Below, piece by piece: positions 16,640-26,184 of a stretch of 64,000 bases of DNA. How positions within the stretch are numbered: position 1 is the stretch's first letter; every line of letters begins with the position of its first letter. The DNA comes from Hymenobacter psoromatis (GTDB lineage Bacteria > Bacteroidota > Bacteroidia > Cytophagales > Hymenobacteraceae). A program made the translations under genes and the position numbers. The notes below the pieces were generated by a model, which saw nothing but the letters and a program-made list of their open reading frames with translations, ran no database searches and was not told the DNA's origin. The stretch spans positions 682,001 to 746,000 of the forward strand of contig CP014771.1 of the NCBI GenBank assembly GCA_001596155.1. The letters run 5' to 3'.

Positions 16640-17621
16640 TAGACTTGTTGTGATTTGAAAGTCAAGGACATAGATAAAAATTCCACAACCCTGCACAAAC
16701 TCCTAACACGTTGTCGTAGCGTTTCCAATCGTGCATTCGTAGACGGTCACTCAAAATCCGATAACGTTTCCAGCCACCGATAGCATGTTCCACTATAATA
16801 CGTTTACTCGCCTGTTCTTTATTTAGGGCTCGCTGCTCCAGGGTCAATTCTTTTCCCTTAGGTTTTTTAATTGGTAGAAAATAGGTAGGACACTTATAAT
16901 CCTTACCAAACCCCAGAAATCCTAAATCCAGGCGAACAGTAAATTTTCTAAACCACTGTTTATCAACAGGAAAGAGTTGTTTAAGTAACCCATAATCATG
17001 CTGTTTTCCCGGTTGAAAATGACTTAAAAACCCAATCCACCTAGTGGTAGTAGCAATGACTATTTCTTTTAAGGTATTCGCTTTTTTTTACCACTATACG
17101 AGTCTTTCTGAGTAGTATAATCTTGCGGTCGTTGTATCCGTTGTTCCGTTCCGTCTAGTAACAACGTTTCGTGCTGGCTAAAATAAGCTTCAAATTCGTC
17201 TACGCTAGCAAACGCTCGTTTAGGCAAATGACCAGACAGTGTTAAAGCTTCTTGAAGCACCATAATTCCTCGGTCTTGATAACGTTTAGCATTCGCGGTA
17301 TCCATCCCACTTACAAAACCAAGTAAATCGTAAGTTAAACTGGTTTTAAAGCTAAATAGGGTAAATAGCAGCAGTTCTTCTTCCGTTTTAATAATGGACT
17401 CATGAATGGCAAAAGCATCACGGTCAGCTATTTGTAAATCAAATAAGCGCGAATAAGCTTGCTTAAAATGAGTCAGTAATTTTTCAAATCGAGCTTGTGT
17501 CAAGCCAGTTGCTGCTCGCCATTTACGTTCGGTAGTAAGGGTCGAAGTGGAAAGTTGCATAACCTAAGCGGAAATATATTTCTCACAAATTTACGTCACC
17601 TTGTACCTCGCAACAAGTCTA
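16640..17621. mobile_element. Intact IS5-family insertion sequence (IS427-like)
   Basis: The element spans 16642-17619 (978 bases), bounded by inverted ends GACTTGTTG and CAACAAGTC and flanked by TA on both sides (16640-16641, 17620-17621). This matches the 2-base target duplication of the IS427 subgroup. It carries a two-frame transposase on the minus strand and is lower in GC than its surroundings. It is inserted four bases after the stop of one TolC-like gene and upstream of its paralogue. Confidence 0.9.
16662..17560 (-). CDS. IS5-family transposase made by -1 frameshift
   Basis: Frame A (17560 to 17069, 163 codons) carries the first catalytic Asp in LLLDGTEQRIQRP and ends shortly after an A8 run (17082-17089 on the plus strand). 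Slipping -1 on A_AAA_AAG joins it to frame B (KANTLKEIVIATTTRWIG onward), which holds the second Asp in KQHDYGLLK and the Glu in IIVEHAIGGWKRY and ends at 16662. The fused product of about 300 residues contains the whole DDE triad, so the frameshift looks programmed rather than a defect. Confidence 0.9.
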
Positions 17622-17628
17622 ATAAAAA

Positions 17629-17675
17629 AGAACGTCGTGTTTATCTGGCGTTCGCTTGTCAAAGCATGACGTTCT
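17629..17675. repeat. Decayed, internally deleted family A repeat
   Basis: The left part reads AGAACGTCGTGTTTATCTGG and continues as a diverged version of the 22602 arm. After AAAGCAT it jumps straight to the terminal GACGTTCT of the opposite arm, so most of the right arm is gone. It lies just past the IS right end, upstream of the second TolC-like gene. Confidence 0.7.
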
Positions 17676-17694
17676 GAATTGCCTCCTAATTTCC

Positions 17695-19110
17695 ATGAAA
17701 TCGCTCCTACCCCTCCTTCTTGCTCTGGCCGCGCCGCTGGCGCTGCTGGCCCAGCCGGCGGCCGGGCCGCCGCCGCTACCCCTGGCGCAGGTGCTGGCCC
17801 TCACGGCCGCGCACTACCCCAGCATCAAGGGCCGGCAGGCGGAGCTGGACGCCGCCCGCTACGCCGTGAAGGAGCGCCGGGACGACTACCTGCCCAAAAC
17901 CGTGTTTCAGACCCAGGCGCTGTACTCGACCAGCAACCAGGTGCAGGGCACGTTTTATCCTAATGAGGGCTCGGCCATTCCGGTGGTGGGCTCGATTAAG
18001 CCCAACACCAACACCTCCGACATGACTTGGACCAGCGGCTCGACGCTGTACACCGACTGGTCGTTTTTTAACTTCGGCCGCGTTAAGGCCGGCGTGCAAG
18101 TGGCCAGGGATGAGGTGATTACCCGGCAGGCGGCGCTCGACAATGAGGTATTTCAGCAGCAGATTCAGGCCGCCGACGCCTACCTGCTCGTGCTGGTGAA
18201 TGAGGAAATTGCCGAGCGCCAGGCTGCCAACGTGCGCCGGGCCGAGGTGTTCCGGCAGGTGACGGCGGCGCGGGCCGCGTCGGGCCTGCGACCGGGCGTC
18301 GATTCGTCGCTGGCCGATGCTGAGGTGGCCCGCGCCAAGCTGTTGCTGACCCAGGCGCGGCAGCAGGCCCAGCAGCAGCGCCTGCGCCTGGCCGAGCTGA
18401 CGGGCCTGCCGGCCGCCAATATCGCCGTGGACACGGCCAGTTTTTACCAGCAAATGCCTACCCCCCCCACTTCGCCCAATGCTGGCGGCGTGCCCGATTC
18501 GCACCCGATTTTGCGCCAGGCGCTGGCCGAGGTGCGCCGCAGCCAGGATGCCGTGCGCCTGGCCCGGCTCTCGTGGCTGCCGGGCATCCGGCTGTTTGCG
18601 GCCGGCTTCAGCCGGGGCTCGGGCATCGATAATGAGAAGGCGGCCGACGGCGGCCTCATCTACCACAAGGGCCTGTGGGACGGCATGAAATTCCGGGCTT
18701 ACGACTTCATGGTGGGCCCCATTACGTACTGGAACCTGACCGATGGCTTCCGCGCCCACAACCTCGCTCAACAGGCTAATTTCCTGAGCCAGAGCCTACA
18801 ATTTGACCTCGATGAGCAGCGCCTCGGCCTGGAGCGCGAAAACGAGGTAGCCGACCTCACCATCGCCTACGCCACCGAAAACGTGACGGCCGCCGACCAG
18901 CAGCTCGCCGCCGCGCGGGCGTCCTACGGCCAAAGCCTGGCCCGCTATCAGGCCGGCCTCGCCAACGCCGTGGAGCTAACCCAGGCCGTGACCATCCTCA
19001 ACCGCGCCGAAATAGACCACGCCGTGGCCGTGGCCGGCACCTGGCAGGGCTTGCTGAAAAAAGCCGCGGCGACGGGCGATATGGCGGTGTTTACGAGTCA
19101 GGCGAAGTAG
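17695..19110 (+). CDS. TolC-family outer-membrane efflux protein (copy 2)
   Basis: This 471-residue protein has a Sec signal (PLALLAQPAAG) and the two long helical hairpins of outer-membrane factors, including LYTDWSFFNFGRVKAGVQVA, SGLRPGVDSSLADAEVA and AGLANAVELTQAV. The ATG at 17695 begins at the signal peptide; an earlier in-frame ATG lies inside the decayed repeat. It precedes the RND pump (19288) and adaptor (22745), forming a complete tripartite exporter set. It is paralogous to the gene at 15190. Confidence 0.9.
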   Translation: MKSLLPLLLALAAPLALLAQPAAGPPPLPLAQVLALTAAHYPSIKGRQAELDAARYAVKERRDDYLPKTVFQTQALYSTSNQVQGTFYPNEGSAIPVVGSIKPNTNTSDMTWTSGSTLYTDWSFFNFGRVKAGVQVARDEVITRQAALDNEVFQQQIQAADAYLLVLVNEEIAERQAANVRRAEVFRQVTAARAASGLRPGVDSSLADAEVARAKLLLTQARQQAQQQRLRLAELTGLPAANIAVDTASFYQQMPTPPTSPNAGGVPDSHPILRQALAEVRRSQDAVRLARLSWLPGIRLFAAGFSRGSGIDNEKAADGGLIYHKGLWDGMKFRAYDFMVGPITYWNLTDGFRAHNLAQQANFLSQSLQFDLDEQRLGLERENEVADLTIAYATENVTAADQQLAAARASYGQSLARYQAGLANAVELTQAVTILNRAEIDHAVAVAGTWQGLLKKAAATGDMAVFTSQAK

Positions 19111-19127
19111 GGGGTAGGGCCACCCAC

Positions 19128-19252
19128 CTGTCCTTGCGAGCGCAACGAAGTGGAGCGCGGCAATCTTTCCTGGTCGTTCGCTTCACCAGGTTAGTAACCC
19201 CGACGTGAAGGAAAGATTGCCGCGCTTCACTTCGTTACGCTCGCAAGGACAG
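19128..19252. repeat. Long inverted repeat (family B)
   Basis: The 44-base arms at 19128-19171 and 19209-19252 (CTGTCCTTGCGAGCGCAACG onward) differ at only two positions. It lies between the TolC-like gene and the pump gene. Near-identical copies are at 42646-42767 and 56010-56127. Confidence 0.95.
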
Positions 19253-19287
19253 ACGATTTATTGGAAATAGTACTAAGTTGATAAACT

Positions 19288-22200
19288 ATGAATAAACTAA
19301 TCATCGCGGCCCTTACCCGGCCCGTAACGCTGGTGGTGGCCGTGCTCGGGCTGCTGGTGTTTTCGCTCATGGCCGTGATGAGCATCCCGGTGGACATCTT
19401 CCCCAAGCTCAACTCACCGACGATTTACATCGCGCAGAGCTACGGCGGGATGCTGCCCTCCCAGATGGAAGGCTTCATGGCCACGCGCTACCAGAATCAG
19501 ATGCTGTATGTGTCTGGTATTAAGAATGTTGAAGTAAAGAACGTGCAGGGCCTGACCCTGGTAAAGTGTTCTTTCTACGAAAATACTAACATGGCGCAGG
19601 CGGCTGGCGAGGTCGCTAATCAGGTGTCGCGGGTGCAGTCGTACCTGCCGCCGGGCTCGCAGCCGCCGGTGGTAGTGCGCTTCGATGCCTCCACGCTGCC
19701 GGTGGGCGAGCTGGTTTTCAGCAGCGCCACGCGCTCGCTGAGCGAAATCCAGGATTTGGCTTCTACCAAGATTCGGCCGCTGCTGGCGCGCATTCCGGGG
19801 GCCTCGTCACCACCGCCGTTCGGGGGCAATGAGCGCACGATTGTCATTCGGGTGGACCCCGACAAGATGCAGAGCTACGGTTTCACGCCCGACCAGATTG
19901 TGCAGGCCATCGTGAAGGAAAACCAGATTTCGCCGGCCGGCGTGGTGCGCTCGGGCGACATCGCCTACCTGGCCCCCAACAACTCTACGGTGGACAAAGT
20001 ATCCGATTTCGGGCAGATTCCGCTGCGGCTCGGCACCGGCCCCACGGTGCTCGTCAACGACCTGGCCACGGTGACCGACGCGGCCGACCAGACTGTGGGC
20101 TACGCCCTCGTCAACGGCAAGCGGGCAGTGTATATCCCGGTTACGAAATCGGGCGATGCCTCCACCATGTCGGTGGTGAAAGCGTTGAAAGCCAGGCTGT
20201 CCGAAATGCAGAGCCTCCTGCCCCCCGACGTGCGCCTGAGCTACGAGTTTGACCAGTCGGTGTACGTGTCGAACGCCGTGAGCGGGCTGGTGAGCGAGGG
20301 TTTGATTGGCGCGATTCTGACCGGCCTGGTGGTGCTGCTGTTCCTACGCGACTGGCGCTCGTCGCTCATCGTGGTGCTCACGATTCCGGTCGCCATCCTG
20401 GCTTCGGTGATGCTGCTCAACATGACGGGTAGTACCATTAACATTATGACGCTGAGCGGCTTGGCGCTGGCCATTGGCATTCTGGTGGACGAGGCCACGG
20501 TGACGATTGAGAACATTCACCAGCACCTCGAAATGCGCAAGCCCAAGGCCCGCGCCATCCTCGACGGTTGCCTGGAAGTGGCCTTCCCCGAGTTCCTGAT
20601 TCTGGTGTGTATTCTGGCCGTGTTCGCGCCCTCGTTCCTGATGACGGGCATCCCGAAGGCCATGTTCCTACCCCTCTCGCTGGCCATCGGCTTCGCCATG
20701 ATTGTGGCCTTTTTAATGGCCCTGACGCTGGTGCCGGTGCTCTCCAACTGGTGGATGAAGGTGCATGGCACCGAGCACTACCACGTTGCGCAGGTGCTGG
20801 ATAAGCGGGAGTTGCAGGAGGAAGAAGGCCACTTGCGGTTTGAGCACCATCCGCAGGCCAGCCAGCCGCGCCAACCGCGCCAGCGCATTTCGGGCTTCGT
20901 GAAGATTAAGCTGACGTACCAGCGCCTGCTGCGCCGCCTCATGCCGCACCGCGGCCTGGTGGTGGGCGGCTACCTGGTGGTGACGTTTGGACTGGCGGCG
21001 CTGCTGTTTTTGAATATTGGGCAGGATATGCTGCCGCACAGCAATGTGCACCAGTTTCAGGTGCGCCTCATTGGCCCCACCGGGATGCGCATCGAGCGCA
21101 CCGAGCAGCGCGTGCGCAAGGTGCTGGCCATTATTGACCAGATGGTGGGCCACCAGAATGTGGAGATTTCCTCGGCGTTCGTGGGCCTCACGCCCAGCAG
21201 CTACGGCACCAGCAACCTCTACGTGTTCAACGCCGGCCCCCACGAGGCTACCCTGCAAGTAGCGCTGAATGAGGACCTTAAAATCAACATGGATGCGTTT
21301 AAGGACCAACTGCGGGCGGCGGTAAAAAAGGATATTCCGGGCGAAAGCCTGAGCTTCGAGCCCATCGAGCTGACCGAGAAAATCATGAGTCAGGGCGCAT
21401 CCACGCCCATTGAGGTGCAGGTGGGGGGTAAGAGCCTGGAAGACGGCAAAGCCTTCGCCGACAAGCTCTTGGCGAAGATGAAAAACGTGCCCTACCTGCG
21501 CGACCTGCGCATCAAGCAGCCCCTCGACTACCCGGCCCTCAACATCAACATAGACCGCCAGAAGGCTGCCCAGTTTGGCCTTACGGCCGAGGACGTGTCG
21601 AAGTCGCTGGTAGCGGCCACGTCATCCAGTCGCTTCACGGCCAAGAACTTATGGCTGGATAAAAAGTCGGGCTACGCCTACCAGGTGCAGGTGCAATTGC
21701 CGGAATACGACATGTCATCCATCGCCGACCTCGAAACCTTGCCCCTGGTGCGCGGCCAGCAGCGCCCCACGCTGGGCGACGTGGCCACGGTGACCCGCGA
21801 AACCATTCCCGGCGAGTACGACCGCAGCGGCCCGCGCCGCTTGGTCACGGTGTCGGCCAATATCTCGGGCAAGGACCTGGGCTCGGCCTCCCGCGAGGTG
21901 CAAAAACTGATTGACGGCCTGGGCACGCCGCCCGCCGGCACCACCGTGGAGCTGCAAGGCCAGGCCCAGTTGCTGACCGAAACCCTGAGCAGCCTCCAGA
22001 CCGGCCTGGGCCTGGCCATCGTGGTTATCTTCCTGGTGCTCACCGCTAACTTCCAGTCGTTCAAGATTTCCATAGTGGTGCTTTCCACCATTCCAGCCGT
22101 GCTGGCGGGTTCGCTGGGTCTGCTCTGGCTCACGGGTAGCACGCTCAATTTGCAGTCCTACATGGGCATTATCATGTCGGTGGGCGTGTCGGTGGCCAAC

Positions 22201-22560
22201 GCTATCCTGATGATTACCAACTCCGAAACCCTGCGCGTGCAGTTCCGCGACTCGACGCGGGCGGCCGTCACGGCGGGCGGAATGCGCCTGCGCCCCATCC
22301 TGATGACTTCCATCGCCATGATTGCCGGGATGCTGCCGATGGCCTCGGGCCTGGGCGAAACCGGCGACCAGTCGGCCCCGCTGGGCCGCGCCGTTATCGG
22401 CGGGCTGTTTTTCTCGGCCATCGCGGCGCTGCTCATCCTACCCCTGGTTTTTTCGCTGGTCATGGGCAAGTCGTCGGTTGACTCGGTATCGCTGAACCCG
22501 GACGACACCGATAGCTTGGTATATGACGCGCCGGAAATGACGCTGAAAAAGGTGGCGTAG
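19288..22560 (+). CDS. RND efflux permease (AcrB/HAE-like)
   Basis: This 1090-residue inner-membrane pump has the usual two-fold RND layout: the N-terminal helix, a porter domain opening IPVDIFPKLNSPTIYI, helices 2-6 with GILVDEATVTIENI, a second half beginning near residue 560, and the last helices with IIMSVGVSVANAILMITN. The proton-relay helix has Asp-Glu where AcrB has Asp-Asp, as in several Bacteroidota and Acidobacteria relatives. There is a His/Gln/Arg-rich cytosolic linker near residues 495-535. Substrates cannot be told from sequence. The adaptor gene follows after a palindrome. Confidence 0.93.
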   Translation: MNKLIIAALTRPVTLVVAVLGLLVFSLMAVMSIPVDIFPKLNSPTIYIAQSYGGMLPSQMEGFMATRYQNQMLYVSGIKNVEVKNVQGLTLVKCSFYENTNMAQAAGEVANQVSRVQSYLPPGSQPPVVVRFDASTLPVGELVFSSATRSLSEIQDLASTKIRPLLARIPGASSPPPFGGNERTIVIRVDPDKMQSYGFTPDQIVQAIVKENQISPAGVVRSGDIAYLAPNNSTVDKVSDFGQIPLRLGTGPTVLVNDLATVTDAADQTVGYALVNGKRAVYIPVTKSGDASTMSVVKALKARLSEMQSLLPPDVRLSYEFDQSVYVSNAVSGLVSEGLIGAILTGLVVLLFLRDWRSSLIVVLTIPVAILASVMLLNMTGSTINIMTLSGLALAIGILVDEATVTIENIHQHLEMRKPKARAILDGCLEVAFPEFLILVCILAVFAPSFLMTGIPKAMFLPLSLAIGFAMIVAFLMALTLVPVLSNWWMKVHGTEHYHVAQVLDKRELQEEEGHLRFEHHPQASQPRQPRQRISGFVKIKLTYQRLLRRLMPHRGLVVGGYLVVTFGLAALLFLNIGQDMLPHSNVHQFQVRLIGPTGMRIERTEQRVRKVLAIIDQMVGHQNVEISSAFVGLTPSSYGTSNLYVFNAGPHEATLQVALNEDLKINMDAFKDQLRAAVKKDIPGESLSFEPIELTEKIMSQGASTPIEVQVGGKSLEDGKAFADKLLAKMKNVPYLRDLRIKQPLDYPALNINIDRQKAAQFGLTAEDVSKSLVAATSSSRFTAKNLWLDKKSGYAYQVQVQLPEYDMSSIADLETLPLVRGQQRPTLGDVATVTRETIPGEYDRSGPRRLVTVSANISGKDLGSASREVQKLIDGLGTPPAGTTVELQGQAQLLTETLSSLQTGLGLAIVVIFLVLTANFQSFKISIVVLSTIPAVLAGSLGLLWLTGSTLNLQSYMGIIMSVGVSVANAILMITNSETLRVQFRDSTRAAVTAGGMRLRPILMTSIAMIAGMLPMASGLGETGDQSAPLGRAVIGGLFFSAIAALLILPLVFSLVMGKSSVDSVSLNPDDTDSLVYDAPEMTLKKVA

Positions 22561-22601
22561 GCGGGGCTTGGTACTTATTGAAAATTAATTGAAATTAAAA
22601 A

Positions 22602-22726
22602 GAACGTCATGCTCATCTGGTGTCCGCTTGCCGAAGCATCTCTACCGCGTAACTAACCTCTAACGTTAAGATTACTAACGCGGTAGAGATGCTTCGGCAA
22701 GCGGACACCAGATGAGCATGACGTTC
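22602..22726. repeat. Long perfect inverted repeat (family A) between pump and adaptor
   Basis: Arms 22602-22650 and 22678-22726 are exact 49-base reverse complements (GAACGTCATGCTCATCTGG onward) with a 27-base loop. It separates two genes that should be co-expressed. An ATG in the right arm (22712) is in frame with the adaptor gene. Confidence 0.96.
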
Positions 22727-22744
22727 AATAAAAAGACTTTCCCC

Positions 22745-23872
22745 ATGATATCCCGCCGCCTCCCTCTCCTAGCCCTCGCCGCCAGCCTCGCCGCCTGCTC
22801 CCAAAATAAACCCGATGCGGCCGCCGCCACCGCCACCGCCCCGGCCGAGCCTACCTACGCCACCATCCAGGTGGCGCGGCACACCAGCCGCCAGGAGTTG
22901 AAGCTGCCCGGCGAGCTGCTGCCGCACTTTGAGGTGGCGCTGTATGCCAAGGTGAACGGTTTCGTGAAAAGCATTTCGGCCGATGTAGGCGACCGCGTGC
23001 ATAAGGGCCAGGTGCTGGCCCGCATGGAAGCCCCCGAAATGGCCGCCGACCTCAACCGCGCCCAGGCCGATATTCAGGCCGCCCGCGGGAAGCTTAAAAT
23101 CAGCCAGATAACCTACAAGCGCCTGCACCAGACCGCCCGCACCGCCGGCGCGGTGGCCCCGCAGGAGCTGGACCTGGCCCGTGCCAACGTGCAGGCCGAC
23201 AGCATTGCCCTGCTGGGCAAGTACCAGCTGGCCGCCGGCTCGCGCCAGATGAACAGCTACCTGACCCTGACCGCGCCCTTCGACGGCATCGTGACCGAGC
23301 GCTTGCTGAGCCCCGGCGCGCTCGTCGGCCCCGCCGAAAAGGATGCCCAGCCCATTATCAAGCTCAAGGAAGTGGACTTGCTGCGTTTGCAGGTGGTGGT
23401 GCCCGAAGCCTACGCCGGCCAGCTGCACGAAAACGCGCCCATTACGTTCACGGTCAACGCGTTTCCGGGTGAGGAATTTGCGGGCAAAGTCAACCGCGTG
23501 TCGCACAACGTGGAGCGCGCCGTGCGCGGCGAAATGGTGGAAATGGAGGTAAAAAACCCCGGCCTGAAACTCGCGCCCGGCATGTTTGCCAGCGTGGAGC
23601 TGCCGGTGCATCGCGACGCGAAGTCGCTCTTCGTGCCCAAAACCGCCCTCGTGGTGAGCATGGAAAATAGCTACGTCGTGGCCGTGCGCAACGGCAAAAC
23701 CCACCGCGTGCCCGTGCAGGCCGGCCCGGAGGAAGGCTCCGCCATTGAAGTAACCGGCGACGACCTCCAGCCCACCGACCAGGTTATCGCCAAAGCCAGC
23801 GACGACATCGCCGACGATATCGCCGTGCATACTACGGCTACCAAGGCCGACGATAACGTGGCCGTGAAGTAG
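22745..23872 (+). CDS. RND efflux periplasmic adaptor lipoprotein (AcrA/HlyD type)
   Basis: This 375-residue membrane-fusion protein has a lipoprotein signal ending in lipobox LAAC, then paired lipoyl halves (PHFEVALYAKVNGFVKSI and LTAPFDGIVTERLL), a helical hairpin between them, and a beta-barrel/membrane-proximal region (PGMFASVELPV, VPKTALV). The ATG at 22745 is preferred; a start at 22712 lies in the palindrome and would add 11 residues before the signal. It partners the pump at 19288. The order channel-pump-adaptor is unusual; adaptor-pump-channel is the common order. Confidence 0.92.
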   Translation: MISRRLPLLALAASLAACSQNKPDAAAATATAPAEPTYATIQVARHTSRQELKLPGELLPHFEVALYAKVNGFVKSISADVGDRVHKGQVLARMEAPEMAADLNRAQADIQAARGKLKISQITYKRLHQTARTAGAVAPQELDLARANVQADSIALLGKYQLAAGSRQMNSYLTLTAPFDGIVTERLLSPGALVGPAEKDAQPIIKLKEVDLLRLQVVVPEAYAGQLHENAPITFTVNAFPGEEFAGKVNRVSHNVERAVRGEMVEMEVKNPGLKLAPGMFASVELPVHRDAKSLFVPKTALVVSMENSYVVAVRNGKTHRVPVQAGPEEGSAIEVTGDDLQPTDQVIAKASDDIADDIAVHTTATKADDNVAVK

Positions 23873-23923
23873 CGGGCGGCGCACACGCGTAGTCCCTACC
23901 CCCGCCTAAAACGCGTAAGCCCT

Positions 23924-24682
23924 TTAGCCCCCGAAAAAATAGGTGGCTGTGAGTTGCGCCACGCGGTTGTGAGCCACCTCGTCGCTGAACTGGCGGCCGT
24001 AGTCGCGGTTGCTGAAGGGGAATAGCTCAGCGGAAGTTTTATACGCGTTGAGCAGCCCCAGACCGTAGCCCAGCTGCACTTGCAAAGGCCCCTGGCGGTA
24101 GCCGATGCCAAAGTTCAGGCCCGCGTCCAGGCGCTGGTTGCTGGTGCCATAAGTGATTGATTTATCAAAATCAGCTACCTGCCCAGGCAATGGGTCAATA
24201 GCTGGAGCATAGTAAGTGCGGGTACCCTTCTGCCGCCCACCTATGGCTAGTGCCACATATGGCCCGGCAAATACTTGCAGGCCGTGGTTGCCATGCAGCG
24301 TGTATACAAAGTTTAGTGGCAGTTCCAGCCAATTGGTGCGATTAGTGCCGGTGGCTTCCTGAGCGCTGTAGCCAATCACGCCGCTCGTGTAGGTGGACGT
24401 ATGGAACTGGTTGCCCTTCTGCGAAAACACTAATGCTGGCTGGAAGGCAAATTTGCCGGAGCGAATTTCGCTTACTACCCCCGCCTGCCAGGCATACAGC
24501 GCCGACTTATCCGTGGAGTAACTATAAGGGTAGCTGCCACTGGAGTTGCTGGCCGGGTCCACCGTCGTCAACGCCCGGTTGAGGCCGCCGCGCAGGCCGA
24601 AGCGGAAAGTGGTTTGGGCCGAAGCAGCGGCGGCGCTCAGTAGCAGGGCGGCCGCCAGCGGGAGGGTAAGCAGTTGTTTCAT
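23924..24682 (-). CDS. PorT-like outer-membrane beta-barrel protein
   Basis: This 252-residue protein has a signal peptide ending ASAQ, then alternating aromatic/polar strands typical of small outer-membrane barrels (FRFGLRGGLN, FAFQPALVFSQKGNQF) and a final aromatic strand AQLTATYFFGG. It fits the outer membrane beta-barrel (PorT-like) families common in Bacteroidota. The ATG at 24682 is chosen because it begins the signal. No specific function can be assigned. Confidence 0.82.
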   Translation of the reverse strand: MKQLLTLPLAAALLLSAAAASAQTTFRFGLRGGLNRALTTVDPASNSSGSYPYSYSTDKSALYAWQAGVVSEIRSGKFAFQPALVFSQKGNQFHTSTYTSGVIGYSAQEATGTNRTNWLELPLNFVYTLHGNHGLQVFAGPYVALAIGGRQKGTRTYYAPAIDPLPGQVADFDKSITYGTSNQRLDAGLNFGIGYRQGPLQVQLGYGLGLLNAYKTSAELFPFSNRDYGRQFSDEVAHNRVAQLTATYFFGG

Positions 24683-24757
24683 GGGAGAAGGAAGAATGGG
24701 CTGTTTTGATGAGTGCCTGGCGATAGGATAGGGTTGCATGCGCCCCGCCCCACTCCG

Positions 24758-25984
24758 CTAAAACACATCCCCCAGATTAAAAAACACGCCCTGCGAACCC
24801 TGAATGCCGAAGGCATAATCCACGGCCAGGTACGTGCTGGACCGCTTGCTCAGGCACAGCCGAAGGCCGGTGCCCACGCCCGGTGCCACGCGCCCGTAAC
24901 CGGTTTCGGGGTTGCGGGCCGTTTCGCCATTCAGAAACACTACCCCCCCCAACACCCGCGAAGGCGTGAGGTTGAAGCGGTATTCGGCCTCGCCATACAC
25001 GAGGCTGGTGCCCCGGAAGCGGCCCTGAATGTAGCCCCGGCCGGTGACGCTGTAGGTGTCCCAGCCGGTAGAGGGCAGGTCGAGATACGGTGCGGCTTGG
25101 CCCAGGGCAAAGTCGCCGTAGAGCCAGAAAGCCAGCACGTTGCCGCGCGGCCCGGCCCGCAGGTAGCGCCGGGTGTCGAACTGCGCGAAGCGGTAGTTGG
25201 CATCCGAGCCCAGAACCTGCATATTGGACCGCAGGGCCAGAAACAGGTAGCTCTCGCCGCCGGCGGGGCGCAGCTGGTTGTCGCGGGTGTCGCGCAGCAC
25301 CGACACCACCAGCCCCGACGACGTAGAGCGCCCCGCCACTCCCGGCCGGTAGCCCGAAATGACGTACACCTGCCGCCCGTTGCCATCCACGGTCTCAATA
25401 TTCCAGCGCGAATCCAGAAAATAGCCGCCGCCCACGTAGAGGTTGCCCCTGGGGCCGATGCGGTGGTAGTAACTCTGATGCACGCGCAAGAAGTTGTAAT
25501 CCATGCCGATAGCATCGCCGATGTTCGAGCTGCTGCCCAGGCCGTAGGTCTGCTGCGGGTAGTGCAGCAGGCGGTAGTCGGCCAGCCACAGGCTATGGTT
25601 GTGGCTCGTCCAGAGCGGCCCGTTGAACGCCAAAATCAGCTGCTGATTCTGGGTATAAGTGAGCGTGGCCGCCAGCGCCGATAGGTTGGCCTCGGGCCGC
25701 TGAAAGGTGTAGCTGGTGGTGATGGTGGCCAGTAGGCGGGCCTCCAGGGTGTAGGCCACGGCCGGCAGCGGCACCAGCGAGTGCGTCTTGGGCGGGCGCA
25801 GGTGGGCCGAATCAAGGGGGGTAGGGCGCGGGTGTCGGTGCGGAAATACCTGGCGCACCAGGTCGCCGAGGTCCTTGGTGGGGTGGGGTAGCGAGTCGGG
25901 CCGCGCCGGGCTGGGCGTTTGGGCCTGGGTGCAAAAAGTAGTTAGCGCCAGCAGCGCCAGGATGCGTAGTCGTTCAGCAATCAT
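24758..25984 (-). CDS. Omp85-type (BamA/TamA-like) barrel protein without POTRA domains
   Basis: This 408-residue protein has a signal peptide (TFCTQAQ) and a Pro-rich stretch, then a barrel resembling the C-terminal surface-antigen domain of the Omp85 superfamily. It includes the lid-loop-like motif GRGYIQGRFRG and closing strands YLAVDYAFGIQGSQGVFFNL. There is no room for POTRA domains, so it resembles the short Omp85-like or patatin-associated barrels. It is a likely outer-membrane protein of unknown cargo. Its stop is 75 bases from the start of the next minus-strand barrel gene. Confidence 0.75.
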   Translation of the reverse strand: MIAERLRILALLALTTFCTQAQTPSPARPDSLPHPTKDLGDLVRQVFPHRHPRPTPLDSAHLRPPKTHSLVPLPAVAYTLEARLLATITTSYTFQRPEANLSALAATLTYTQNQQLILAFNGPLWTSHNHSLWLADYRLLHYPQQTYGLGSSSNIGDAIGMDYNFLRVHQSYYHRIGPRGNLYVGGGYFLDSRWNIETVDGNGRQVYVISGYRPGVAGRSTSSGLVVSVLRDTRDNQLRPAGGESYLFLALRSNMQVLGSDANYRFAQFDTRRYLRAGPRGNVLAFWLYGDFALGQAAPYLDLPSTGWDTYSVTGRGYIQGRFRGTSLVYGEAEYRFNLTPSRVLGGVVFLNGETARNPETGYGRVAPGVGTGLRLCLSKRSSTYLAVDYAFGIQGSQGVFFNLGDVF

Positions 25985-26052
25985 CAGTTCTCAATCCGCC
26001 ATTCAACCAGCAGACGCGGCTAATGATTTGATATTTTCAATGGGTAGTGAGT

Positions 26053-26166
26053 AAACCAGAACGTCATGCTGACGACAGGAAGCATCTCGCTCGCGTAAGT
26101 AATTCTACCTTTTGGAGTTAGTGACGCGATAGAGATGCTTCCTTCGTCAGCATGACGTTCTGGTTT
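26053..26166. repeat. Inverted repeat (family A, imperfect)
   Basis: Arms 26053-26096 and 26124-26166 (AAACCAGAACGTCATGCTG onward) pair with a few mismatches and one bulge. It lies between the divergently placed ends of the Omp85-like gene start and the ClC gene stop. Confidence 0.9.
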
Positions 26167-26184
26167 TGCTCAATATGCACCGCG

